Shown here: piece by piece, positions 55,786 through 64,000 of the stretch | Position numbering within the stretch: the stretch's first letter is position 1 | Layout: each line of letters begins with the position of its first letter | NCBI GenBank assembly: GCA_947625785.1 | Contig: CANQPS010000002.1 | Location: 62,001 to 126,000 of the forward strand | Origin: an uncultured Clostridia bacterium | GTDB lineage: Bacteria > Bacillota > Clostridia > Oscillospirales > Acutalibacteraceae | Length of the DNA: 64,000 nt | Direction of reading: 5' to 3' | Program-made: the position numbers and the translations under genes | Notes under the pieces: model-generated | The model's input: only the letters and a program-made list of their open reading frames with translations | Told to the model about the DNA's origin: nothing | Database searches by the model: none

Positions 55786-58146
55786 ATGTATAGTCGTATC
55801 GAATTAGTGGAACTTGATGATTATTTTACAGGTTACACTCAGAGAAATGAAAAAGGAGTATTTTTTTATAGATTAAATGGCTATAATGCAAAAATTGCCG
55901 AGTTTATTAAGAAATATTATAATGAGGCAAGAAATTATGGTATAGTAATAGAAGGAAAACTCCAAAATCCGGATGAAAAAAATCTTAGTTATTATCAAGA
56001 AATGATGGGCAGTGATTTTGAATTAAGCGAATATTTTTTTAATATGAGTCTAAGAAAATGGCTTCCGAGATTAAATACATCACAGCGTGAAGATTTAGCA
56101 AAATGTTTATATGATACCCTTTGTGATATGAAACAACAGGGAAAAAACGAAAATATGTTAAAAAACGCATATATTAAATTTATGTGTTGGCTTTATTATA
56201 GATTTGAAAGAATACTGAATAAATTGGGTGGTTCAAAAGTACCTAAAATTTTATATGAAGGCAGCATAGGCAAATATGAATTGGATATGTTCTCTATACT
56301 CTCAAAGAGTGGTGCAGATATAGTTTTATTGCAGTATAAGGGAGATAATGAATACTTAAGACTTGATTCAAATTCAAAATTTTCAAAGGAATATAAAACT
56401 GACGGAATGACGGCATTTCCGATGAATTTTTCGATAAGCAGTATTTACGAGGAAACAAAATCAGAAAATATGCTGAAAAATACTCTGCCGCAACGACAAA
56501 GTAATCCTGTGAAGCTGCCGCAGCAACCAACAAGAGTTCAACCTCAAAGTTTTAATACAGCAGTAAATAAAACCCTTCCAAATATAAAAACTGAATGTAT
56601 AAATTGCACAAATGCTTGGATAACAACAGACCCATTTACAGATGTTGCAACGGATATTATGCAAAGAGGTAACGACAGTAATTTATTTTATAATTGTTTT
56701 TTTGAAATGCTTGGAGTTGACGATAAAACAACATATGTAAATAACTTATATCAAATGTATGTGGGACTGAAAAATAAAAATAGAAATATTCATATAGTTA
56801 ATAATGAATTGGGCAAACCGGTTGCCGAAGAAATTAATCATATAAAACGAAATAATTATATTACCCCCGAAGAAATGCTTAATGATATATCAAATAATAT
56901 CCTATATCCGCCAAGCAGCTCGTTAGCGGCGATTATGAAAAAGGCATTTTTTGATATTTTGGGAGAAGAAACCAAAAATGGTGTAAACCTCGGTAAATTA
57001 ACCGAAAAGGCAGTTTATTTGATATGCTGGTTAAATAGATATAAATTCAGATTATTTCCGCAAGGTTGGAAGAAGGGTGAAATCGCAGTATTTATATATT
57101 TTGGTGTATGTCAAGATGAGAAAGAGGCTTTATTTTTAAGATTTTTGTCAAGACTGCCGGTTGACATTTTGATTATACAGCCGGATAAAAGCGAAACAAG
57201 TGTTGTGGAAGATAAATTTTTATTTAAAAAAGAATATGAATACTCAATGAATGATATAGAAAAGTTTCCGTCTGAACTGACAAATATGCGATTGGGTACT
57301 GCGGCATATCACGCTGAACAAGAGTTAAATACGGTTATGTATCAGGACTCCGGAATGTACCGCAATCAGCAATACAGAAAGGCTAATGCTATTACATTGC
57401 ATACAATGTATGAGGAAATAGCTATACTCTGGGCACAAGAGGTGAGATACAGACCGAATTTCAGCGTAGTAGATGATACGGTAAATATGCCGGTAATATT
57501 TGCAAAAGTTTGCGGTGTTAAGGACGGTGATGTATCAGAATATTGGAAATCGGTAAAAAAATTGCTTTTGCCTGATATAATATTAGAACAAGGCGTTTCA
57601 TATACGACAGGCGGCTCTCTGGCTATATTTTCGCAGTATGAACAGCAATTTTTCAGGAACGGAAAAGTTCAAAAAGATGTTATTAAAAATCATTCCGTTT
57701 ATAAATTTGGCTATTTAAGACAAGAAGTTCAAGATTATATGCTTGATAAGTTACAGCTTTTAATAGACCAAAAATTAATAAAAGGTACTTTTGAAAATGG
57801 TATGGAGTATCATATAGTATCAACTATATTAAATCTTAGTCAAGATATAATAAGACTTATTCAAAAGTTTGATTTTACGAAAGTACCGCCGAAAATAGTT
57901 TGTATCAATACAAAAGAGGCACAATATTCTCTTGAAGATAGTATAAAATTTGTTTATTTGAATCTTATAGGCTTCGATATAGTATTTTTTGTTCCAACAG
58001 GATACCAGACTATTGAACAATATCTTAATGAAGTATATTTTGATACTCATCAGATTGGTGAGTATGTATATGGCATATATGTGCCGTATCTTAAACCAGG
58101 TATGTCGAATAATCGCTCATTAAAAGAACGATTATTCGGAAGATAA
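55786..58146 (+). CDS. YceG-family protein of the Ter/Tel module, three repeat units
   Basis: 786 residues, soluble. Three segments share a pattern with the YceG-like part of the protease fusion: ELDMFSILSKSGADIVLLQYKGDNEYLRLD (about 165-195), KEALFLRFLSRLPVDILIIQPDKSE (about 445-475) and DSIKFVYLNLIGFDIVFFVPTGY (about 715-745). A Gln/Pro linker (LPQRQSNPVKLPQQPTRVQPQS, residues near 230-250) divides the first unit from the rest. B. subtilis yceG sits in the yceC-I stress operon; biochemical role unknown. GGAG lies 10 bases before the ATG at 55786. Confidence 0.82.
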   Translation: MYSRIELVELDDYFTGYTQRNEKGVFFYRLNGYNAKIAEFIKKYYNEARNYGIVIEGKLQNPDEKNLSYYQEMMGSDFELSEYFFNMSLRKWLPRLNTSQREDLAKCLYDTLCDMKQQGKNENMLKNAYIKFMCWLYYRFERILNKLGGSKVPKILYEGSIGKYELDMFSILSKSGADIVLLQYKGDNEYLRLDSNSKFSKEYKTDGMTAFPMNFSISSIYEETKSENMLKNTLPQRQSNPVKLPQQPTRVQPQSFNTAVNKTLPNIKTECINCTNAWITTDPFTDVATDIMQRGNDSNLFYNCFFEMLGVDDKTTYVNNLYQMYVGLKNKNRNIHIVNNELGKPVAEEINHIKRNNYITPEEMLNDISNNILYPPSSSLAAIMKKAFFDILGEETKNGVNLGKLTEKAVYLICWLNRYKFRLFPQGWKKGEIAVFIYFGVCQDEKEALFLRFLSRLPVDILIIQPDKSETSVVEDKFLFKKEYEYSMNDIEKFPSELTNMRLGTAAYHAEQELNTVMYQDSGMYRNQQYRKANAITLHTMYEEIAILWAQEVRYRPNFSVVDDTVNMPVIFAKVCGVKDGDVSEYWKSVKKLLLPDIILEQGVSYTTGGSLAIFSQYEQQFFRNGKVQKDVIKNHSVYKFGYLRQEVQDYMLDKLQLLIDQKLIKGTFENGMEYHIVSTILNLSQDIIRLIQKFDFTKVPPKIVCINTKEAQYSLEDSIKFVYLNLIGFDIVFFVPTGYQTIEQYLNEVYFDTHQIGEYVYGIYVPYLKPGMSNNRSLKERLFGR

Positions 58147-58187
58147 ATATTAAAATAAAAATTTTCTGAGAAGGAGATAGTTAAACT

Positions 58188-59351
58188 ATGGGAATTGATT
58201 TTTCAAAATCACAACAAACAGCAAGTGCAAGTGCCGGTGCACAAACTAATAACAATCAAATGGTTAATGCAGAGGCAGAAAATGTTGAAACTTTCGATAT
58301 AACAAGTGAAAGAGAAAGTCTTAATAAAGAGCTTGTTAATTCGGCAGAGGTAGATGCTATTGTAAGTACAATCGAGATTGATAATCCGGACAGTATAGTA
58401 TCATTTGGTGCGCCTGTTGCCGAGGAGATAGCAAAGTGTTCTGATATAGTTCTTAGAAATATGAACACATCAAAATTAAATGAATCAAGTGCGTTACTTA
58501 CACAGCTGACGAAGATTATGGAACAGTTTGATATTGAAGAAATCAAGGAAAATCCGGGTTTCTTTGACAAGATTTTTAACAGTGCCAAGAAAAAACTTGA
58601 AAAAATACTTAGTAAGTATAATACTATGGGCGACCAAGTGGATAAGATTTATGTTGAACTTAAAAAATATGAGTCTGAAATTAAACAATCAAACAGAAAT
58701 CTTGAAGATATGTTCCAATCAAATGTTAATTATTATCACGAACTTGTAAAGTATATTCTTGCAGGTGAACAAGGAATTAATGAACTTGATTCCTACATTC
58801 AGCAAAGACAAAAAGATTTGGAAACAACAGGGGATAACTCAATCCAATTTGAACTTACATCACTTCAACAAGCCAAGAGTATGCTCGAACAGAGAACACA
58901 AGATTTGAGAATTGCAGAAAATGTTGCTATGCAGTCTATTCCTATGATTAAAACAATGCAATTTACAAATCTTAACCTCGTAAGAAAAATTAATTCGGCA
59001 TTTATTATTACATTACCTATATTCAAACAGGCACTTGCACAAGCAATTATGCTTAAAAGACAGCGTGTACAGGCAGAGGCAATGTCTGCACTTGACGAAA
59101 AAACAAACGAAATGCTTATAAAGAATGCTCACAATACGGCTGAGCAATCAAAGATGGTTGCACAACTTGCTTCGGGAAGTTCGATTAAGATTGAAACTCT
59201 TGAAACAACTTGGAAAACGATTATGCAGGGTATTGCTGATACTAAGGCTATTCAGGAGCAAGCATCAAAGCAAAGAGAACAAGACCAGATTAAACTTAAT
59301 GCTATGAAGACGGAATTTGACCAAATGTATCATATGCCGCCAAAAAAATAA
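58188..59351 (+). CDS. TelA-family toxic anion resistance protein
   Basis: 387 residues, helical throughout, matching the TelA/KlaA (YceH) family: VASFGAPVAEEIAKCSD-like VSFGAPVAEEIAKCSDIVLR, the long coiled-coil centre (MGDQVDKIYVELKKYESEIKQSNRNLEDMF), and LRKINSAFIITLPIFKQALAQAIMLKRQRVQAEAM-type C-terminal half. Named for tellurite resistance on plasmids; in chromosomes it belongs to general envelope and metal-stress modules. AAGGAGA precedes the ATG, 41 bases after the YceG-like gene. Confidence 0.92.
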   Translation: MGIDFSKSQQTASASAGAQTNNNQMVNAEAENVETFDITSERESLNKELVNSAEVDAIVSTIEIDNPDSIVSFGAPVAEEIAKCSDIVLRNMNTSKLNESSALLTQLTKIMEQFDIEEIKENPGFFDKIFNSAKKKLEKILSKYNTMGDQVDKIYVELKKYESEIKQSNRNLEDMFQSNVNYYHELVKYILAGEQGINELDSYIQQRQKDLETTGDNSIQFELTSLQQAKSMLEQRTQDLRIAENVAMQSIPMIKTMQFTNLNLVRKINSAFIITLPIFKQALAQAIMLKRQRVQAEAMSALDEKTNEMLIKNAHNTAEQSKMVAQLASGSSIKIETLETTWKTIMQGIADTKAIQEQASKQREQDQIKLNAMKTEFDQMYHMPPKK

Positions 59352-59510
59352 TTTGATTTATTTGTATTAAGTGTAATACTATTGATAAAAATTGGAAAAC
59401 TATTAAATACCTTATAAAAAAACTCTATTAATACTATGAAAGCAAAATTCAATCGAGTATTTTGTATTTTATAAAAATTATATAAAAATAAAATTTAGGA
59501 GGATAAAATT

Positions 59511-60092
59511 ATGCCTATCAATCTTTCAAAAGGACAAAAAGTAGATTTAACAAAAACAAATCCCGGATTAACCTCGATTATGGTTGGACTTGGCTGGGAT
59601 GTAAATGCTTTTGATACAGGTACAGCATTTGACCTTGACGCATCGGCATTTCTTCTTGCGGATAATGGCAAAACACCAAGCGAAAAAGAATTTATCTTCT
59701 ATGGAAATCTTGAACACACAAGCGGCAGTGTAAAGCATATGGGCGATAACCTTACAGGTTCAGGTGATGGAGATGATGAGCAAATTTTTGTTGATTTAGC
59801 AACAATTCCTGCCAACATTTCAAGAATTGCTTTTACGGTAACAATTTATGACGCTGATGTAAGAAGACAAAATTTTGGACAAGTTTCAAACGCTTTTATA
59901 AGAATAGTAAATAATTCAACAGGCGAAGAACTTATTCGATATGATTTAGGAGAGGATTTCTCTATTGAAACAGCCGTAGTTGTAGGTGAACTGTATAAAA
60001 ATAATAACGAATGGAAATTTAACGCTATTGGCAGTGGCTTCCAAGGTGGTTTGGCTGCTTTATGTGACCACTTTGGTATTCAAGTAGCTTAA
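59511..60092 (+). CDS. TerD-family protein, copy 1
   Basis: 193 residues, a single TerD domain: [73 protein letters not shown] and [12 protein letters not shown]. The acidic loops DLDAS and GDGDDE are the calcium-binding sites known in this family. TAGGAGG precedes the ATG. A 159-base gap after telA may hold a separate promoter. Nearly identical in length and motifs to copies 2 and 3. Confidence 0.95.
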   Translation: MPINLSKGQKVDLTKTNPGLTSIMVGLGWDVNAFDTGTAFDLDASAFLLADNGKTPSEKEFIFYGNLEHTSGSVKHMGDNLTGSGDGDDEQIFVDLATIPANISRIAFTVTIYDADVRRQNFGQVSNAFIRIVNNSTGEELIRYDLGEDFSIETAVVVGELYKNNNEWKFNAIGSGFQGGLAALCDHFGIQVA

Positions 60093-60164
60093 TGCAATTT
60101 CACCTATTGTGAAATAATAACCCATTTAAAAAGTTAGGTATTTTCTTAGCGGGACGATTGCGAA

Positions 60165-60330
60165 GGTCGGGGCATTGCCCCACACCCTACAAGGACTTAA
60201 CCGAAAACTTTTGGGTTAAAAAACATAAAAGTTTTTGAAAGTTTTAAGAAAACTTTTTTCAAAAAGTTTTCTTAATGGGTCAAGGGCAGAGCCTTTGGAG
60301 GGCGTGGGACAAGACCCCGCCTCCAACCCT
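60165..60330. repeat. Dispersed palindromic element (copy 3, fullest)
   Basis: About 166 bases between terD copies 1 and 2. The GC-rich ends are mutually inverted (GGGGCATTGCCCCACACCCT on the left, AGGGCGTGGGACAAGACCCC on the right), and the AT-rich centre holds AAGAAAACTTTTTTCAAAAAGTTTTCTT-type inverted pairs. It has MITE-like structure with no coding capacity and shares its ends with 777 and 46119. Confidence 0.75.
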
Positions 60331-60362
60331 ATTTTTAGGACTTTATGAAGGGAGATTGAAAA

Positions 60363-60944
60363 ATGCCAATTAATTTATCAAAAGGACAAAAAGTAGATTT
60401 GACAAAATCCAATCCAAGTCTTAAACATCTTATGATAGGATTGGGTTGGGATGTAAATCCATATGCGTCCGGATACGATTTCGACCTTGATGCTTCTGCA
60501 TTTATGTTAGGAAGTAATGGCAAAACACCGACCGAAAAGGAATTTATTTTTTATGGAAATCTCGAACATACAAGCGGCAGTGTAAAGCATATGGGCGATA
60601 ATCTTACGGGTTCGGGTAATGGTGACGATGAACAAATTATTGTTGACCTTACAATGATACCTGCAAATGTATCAAGAATAGCGTTTACCGTAACAATCTA
60701 TGATGCTGAATTGAGAAGGCAAAATTTTGGACAAGTATCAAATTCGTTTATAAGAGTTGTAGACCAAGATACAAACAATGAGATTTTGCGTTATGACTTA
60801 GGCGAAGAATTTTCAATAGAAACAGCTATCGTTGTAGGAGAAATTTATAAATATAACAATGAATGGAAATTTAATGCTATCGGAAGTGGTTTTCAAGGCG
60901 GTTTGGCAGCACTTTGCAACCACTATGGTATAGAGGTAATGTAA
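60363..60944 (+). CDS. TerD-family protein, copy 2
   Basis: 193 residues, with the same layout as copy 1 ([29 protein letters not shown]). One loop Asp is Asn (GNGDDE for GDGDDE), which may weaken one calcium ligand. GAAGGGAGA precedes the ATG, immediately after the dispersed repeat. Confidence 0.95.
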   Translation: MPINLSKGQKVDLTKSNPSLKHLMIGLGWDVNPYASGYDFDLDASAFMLGSNGKTPTEKEFIFYGNLEHTSGSVKHMGDNLTGSGNGDDEQIIVDLTMIPANVSRIAFTVTIYDAELRRQNFGQVSNSFIRVVDQDTNNEILRYDLGEEFSIETAIVVGEIYKYNNEWKFNAIGSGFQGGLAALCNHYGIEVM

Positions 60945-60962
60945 TTTTAGGAGGGAAAACAA

Positions 60963-61544
60963 ATGCCTATTAGTTTACAAAAAGGTCAGAAAATAAGTCT
61001 TACAAAAACAGCCCCGGGACTTGAAAATGTCATCGTTGGTATGGGCTGGGATATTAACCAATATGACACAGGTACATCTTTCGACCTTGACTGTTCAGCA
61101 TTTTTACTGACCGATGCCGGAAAGGTAAGCAGTCAAGACGATTTTGTATTTTATGGTAATCTTATTCATAAGAGTGGTGCGGTTCAGCATAAAGGAGATA
61201 ACAGAACCGGTGCCGGCGATGGTGATGATGAACAAATATTTGTTAATCTTTCGTTAGTGCCTCCTGAAATCAGCAGGATAGTTTTTGCCGTGACAATTTA
61301 TGATGCTGATGTAAGAAGACAAAATTTTGGACAAGTGTCAAATTCCTTTATAAGAATAGTTGATGGTTCAAACAACAGCGAAATTCTGCGTTATGATTTA
61401 GGCGAAGATTTTTCTATCGAAACAGCCATTGTATTTGGCGAACTTTATAGAAATAACGGTGAATGGAAATTTAATGCTATCGGCTGCGGCCATCAGGGCG
61501 GCTTATCTGCTTTATGCAGTAATTATGGCATATATTCCGACTAA
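60963..61544 (+). CDS. TerD-family protein, copy 3
   Basis: 193 residues: FDLDCSAFLLTDAGK and [14 protein letters not shown] keep the calcium loops; slightly more diverged (MPISLQKGQKISLTKT; HKSGAVQHKGDNRTG). GGAGGG precedes the ATG; 18 bases after copy 2, so cotranscribed. Confidence 0.95.
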   Translation: MPISLQKGQKISLTKTAPGLENVIVGMGWDINQYDTGTSFDLDCSAFLLTDAGKVSSQDDFVFYGNLIHKSGAVQHKGDNRTGAGDGDDEQIFVNLSLVPPEISRIVFAVTIYDADVRRQNFGQVSNSFIRIVDGSNNSEILRYDLGEDFSIETAIVFGELYRNNGEWKFNAIGCGHQGGLSALCSNYGIYSD

Positions 61545-61609
61545 TTAATAATTAATTGCAAGTGAGTATTTACCAGCCATATATGCTTTAATAAAAGGAG
61601 GTTTTTAAA

Positions 61610-62197
61610 ATGGCTATAAGTCTACAAAAAGGACAAAAGGTAAATTTATCAAAGGAAAATGCAGGATTAAATCGTGTCATAGTAGCATTAGGTTGGGACG
61701 AGGCTCAGCAAAAAAGAGGATTTTTTGCACCGAAACCTCAGCCGATAGATTGTGATGCTTCTGCAATATTGACGCAGAACGGCAAACTTTTGACAAAAGA
61801 TGATGTTGTATATTTTGGAAATTTAAGACATTATACAAATGCTGTTCAGCATATGGGAGATAATCTCACAGGTGCCGGTGTGGGCGATGATGAACAAATT
61901 ATCATTGAGCTTGCAAGCGTACCTTCACAGTATGATAAAATTATATTTGTTGTTAATATATATCAGGCATATAAAAGAAATCAACATTTTGGTATGATAC
62001 AAAATGCTTTCATAAGACTTGTTGATGGCAGAACAAATACTGAAATTTGCAGATATAATTTAACAGATAATTATTCTAATATGACAGCCGTTATATTCGG
62101 AGAAGTTTACAGATATAATGGTGAATGGAAATTCAATGCCATTGGTCAAGGTACAACAGATGATGGTCTTGGTACATTGATAAAAAGATTTATGTAA
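61610..62197 (+). CDS. Divergent TerD-family protein, copy 4
   Basis: 195 residues. It keeps the TerD frame ([41 protein letters not shown]) but has a 10-residue insertion after GWDE (AQQKRGFFAPKPQPIDCDAS), lacks the first loop Asp (PIDCD for FDLD), and has Val for Asp in the second loop. It resembles the TerX/TerZ-like partner paralogues of other ter loci and probably binds calcium differently. AAGGAGGT precedes the ATG. Confidence 0.92.
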   Translation: MAISLQKGQKVNLSKENAGLNRVIVALGWDEAQQKRGFFAPKPQPIDCDASAILTQNGKLLTKDDVVYFGNLRHYTNAVQHMGDNLTGAGVGDDEQIIIELASVPSQYDKIIFVVNIYQAYKRNQHFGMIQNAFIRLVDGRTNTEICRYNLTDNYSNMTAVIFGEVYRYNGEWKFNAIGQGTTDDGLGTLIKRFM

Positions 62198-62238
62198 TTA
62201 AGGAAAAGATTATTTGAATTTTAATGGAGGTATTTCGG

Positions 62239-64000
62239 TTGAAAAAATCAGAAAAGACATCTCTTAATAAAGAGGAAAATAAAAAAGATTCTGATAGCAG
62301 TAAAATTGATACTAAAAAACTTGGCTTGACAGACGCTGAAGTTGAACAGTCAAGGAAGGATAATGGAAGTAATGTAATTCCCGATTCTGAACCTACTACG
62401 TTTTGGAAAGAATTTAAGGAAACATTCGGTGACCCAATGATAAAAATATTGCTTGTTATTGCTGCAATTATGATAGCAATGTTTTTCTTTGGACAAGCTG
62501 AAATCTATGAACCTATTGGTACAATAGTAGCGGTTATTATAGTTGCCATTGTATCCGCTAAAACGGGTGTGGCGAGTGATACAAAATATCGTGAACTCAA
62601 AGACAGTACTAAAAAAGACCAATGTAAGGTTTACAGAAATGGTGTTATAACTGTTATAGATGTTGATGATGTTGTTGTCGGAGATAAAGTATTATTACAA
62701 TCAGGCGATAAAATTCCGGCAGATGGTATCCTTATTTCCGGAGATTTAAGAGTGGATAACTCGGCACTCAACGGTGAAGCTGAGGAATGTAAGAAATTTG
62801 CAGCAAGTGAAGATACAGAGTTTCCTGAAAATATAACAGGTGATACTTTTGTAGACAAATATTCACTTTTCAGAGGTGCAGTTGTATTTGACGGCGAAGG
62901 TATCCTTGATGTAAGAAAAGTCGGCTTAAAAACAATGATGGGTAAAATGGCTGAGGAAATGCAGGAAGATGAGCCGGATTCGCCGCTTAAAGTTAAGCTT
63001 GCAAAACTTGCAAAACAAATTTCAACATTTGGTTATATAGGTGCTATTGTAATAGCATTATTATATTTAGTATATTTCATAATTCACGCAGGCGGATTTT
63101 CTCCGTTCTTTGCATTGGGTGCGACCGAAATAATCAAAAAAGTAGTAGAGGCTGTATCACTTGCGATAGTTATTATTGTATGTGCCGTTCCGGAAGGTTT
63201 ACCTCTTATGATTTCATTGGTACTTATGCAAAATACAAGTAAGATGCTTGACCATAATGTATTGGTTCGTAAGGCAGAAGGTATTGAAACGGCAGGCTCA
63301 CTTAATATTTTATTCAGTGATAAAACAGGAACTATTACAAAAGGTTCGCTCGAAGTTGTTGAATTTTTTACAGCAGATGGCAAAACAATAGAAATTGCTG
63401 ATATTGTCAAACATAATAAAATAAAAACAGAGCTTGATTTTGCTATCGGCAAAAATACGGCATCAATGTTTGACAGTGAACATAGAGTAATTGGCGGTAA
63501 TGCTACCGACCAAGCACTTATGAAATTCATTGGAGAGGAAACATTTACAAAACTCGTCAATGATACTAAAAATGAAGTTACAAGCTCACAAATATTTAAT
63601 TCAACTAATAAATTCAGCCAGGCATATATTGAAAATCAAGGCAAAGTATTCTATAAAGGTGCACCGGAAAGATTACTTGCTGTTGCATCAAAGTATCTGG
63701 ACGCTGACGGCAATATAAAGTCAATAGACAAAAAAGCACTTGATAGTAAAATTGATGAACTTGCCAAAAAAGCTATGCGTGTGTTGGCGTTTGGATATTC
63801 ACAAAAGACACTTACAGAAAATAAAATTAATGATGATATAGTTATTATTGGTCTTGTAGCAATAAGAGATGATGTAAGACCTGAGGCAAGAGATGCTATA
63901 AAAGAGGTGCAGAATGCAGGTATTCAGGTTGTTATGATTACAGGTGACAGACTTGAAACAGCGGTAGCTATTGCGAGAGATGCAGGATTATTAAAGACCG
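62239..64000 (+). CDS. PMCA-type calcium-transporting P-type ATPase (3' end cut by window)
   Basis: At least 587 residues in one frame from a TTG start (GGAGG 8 bases upstream) to the window end. Charged N-terminus, first membrane pair (about 60-110), actuator domain with SALNGEAEE in place of the usual TGES, TM4 motif VPEGLPL typical of calcium pumps, and the phosphorylated Asp 361 in SDKTGTITKG. MITGDRLETAVAIARDAG begins the P-domain hinge just before the end. Predicted to export calcium. Follows the four terD genes by 41 bases. Confidence 0.93.
   Translation, partial: MKKSEKTSLNKEENKKDSDSSKIDTKKLGLTDAEVEQSRKDNGSNVIPDSEPTTFWKEFKETFGDPMIKILLVIAAIMIAMFFFGQAEIYEPIGTIVAVIIVAIVSAKTGVASDTKYRELKDSTKKDQCKVYRNGVITVIDVDDVVVGDKVLLQSGDKIPADGILISGDLRVDNSALNGEAEECKKFAASEDTEFPENITGDTFVDKYSLFRGAVVFDGEGILDVRKVGLKTMMGKMAEEMQEDEPDSPLKVKLAKLAKQISTFGYIGAIVIALLYLVYFIIHAGGFSPFFALGATEIIKKVVEAVSLAIVIIVCAVPEGLPLMISLVLMQNTSKMLDHNVLVRKAEGIETAGSLNILFSDKTGTITKGSLEVVEFFTADGKTIEIADIVKHNKIKTELDFAIGKNTASMFDSEHRVIGGNATDQALMKFIGEETFTKLVNDTKNEVTSSQIFNSTNKFSQAYIENQGKVFYKGAPERLLAVASKYLDADGNIKSIDKKALDSKIDELAKKAMRVLAFGYSQKTLTENKINDDIVIIGLVAIRDDVRPEARDAIKEVQNAGIQVVMITGDRLETAVAIARDAGLLKT

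Noticed and set aside
59352-59510. Short frames and a weak AATACT/AGTATT inverted repeat between telA and terD
   Set aside because: Frames are about 12 codons and the repeat is too short to call a terminator or operator.

Overview
The window looks like a chromosomal replication-origin region of a low-GC Gram-positive anaerobe of class Clostridia, probably a Ruminococcus/Oscillospiraceae-type gut bacterium. I infer this from the dnaA-dnaN-S4 protein-recF-remB-gyrB-gyrA series, an Rnf complex, a T-box-controlled leuA, AT-rich codon use, frequent TTG/GTG starts with strong AGGAGG-type ribosome binding sites, and lipoproteins with Asn/Ser/Asp-rich spacers. The species cannot be named from sequence alone. 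No rRNA, tRNA, insertion sequence, prophage or convincing CRISPR array was seen.

Layout. 0-11.4 kb (minus strand): a YoaK-like membrane protein, a K+(Na+)/H+ antiporter, murF and murE sharing an apparent operon with an MBOAT/DHHW O-acylation pair, then a DUF4358 lipoprotein and two tandem SGNH-hydrolase lipoproteins. 11.4-16.7 kb: the rnfCDGEAB operon with its own promoter and a structured leader. 17-21.4 kb: leuA behind a T-box leader that carries a duplicated 24-bp repeat, a lipoprotein and an M14 peptidase. 21.5-26.8 kb (plus strand): nudF-like, an unknown anchored protein, hemW and a two-component system. 26.8-32.6 kb (minus): a PrsA/SurA-like lipoprotein with a 45-nt tandem repeat, zinc-ribbon membrane proteins, a nitroreductase and guaB. 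32.8-39.9 kb: the segregation region, with a Noc/ParB-like gene, rsmG-mnmG-mnmE, parAB and four perfect parS sites. 39.9-50.4 kb: gyrA, gyrB, remB, recF, yaaA, dnaN and dnaA.

The origin can be placed closely. The dnaA-dnaN gap holds five consecutive TAG trinucleotides, a GGGC spacer and a DnaA-box-like TGTGGAAAA, the arrangement of the Bacillus basal unwinding element. Around it lie many copies of TGTTGAAAA/TTTTCAACA, which I interpret as the DnaA box of this lineage (TTTTCAACA against canonical TTATCCACA). Two further clusters lie upstream of dnaA and after a galactanase gene. Gene strand switches here: mostly minus to the left, plus to the right.

From 53 kb to the end, on the plus strand, lies a Ter/Tel-type stress module: a DUF445 membrane protein, a YceG-like domain fused through a (RPHMPPPPPP)5 linker to a trypsin-like serine protease, a three-unit YceG-like protein, TelA, four TerD paralogues and a PMCA-type calcium P-type ATPase cut by the window end. 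No TerC gene is visible. The protease fusion and the ATPase-for-TerC layout are the best candidates here for a poorly described system; TerD is known to bind calcium, so the ATPase fits a calcium-linked response.
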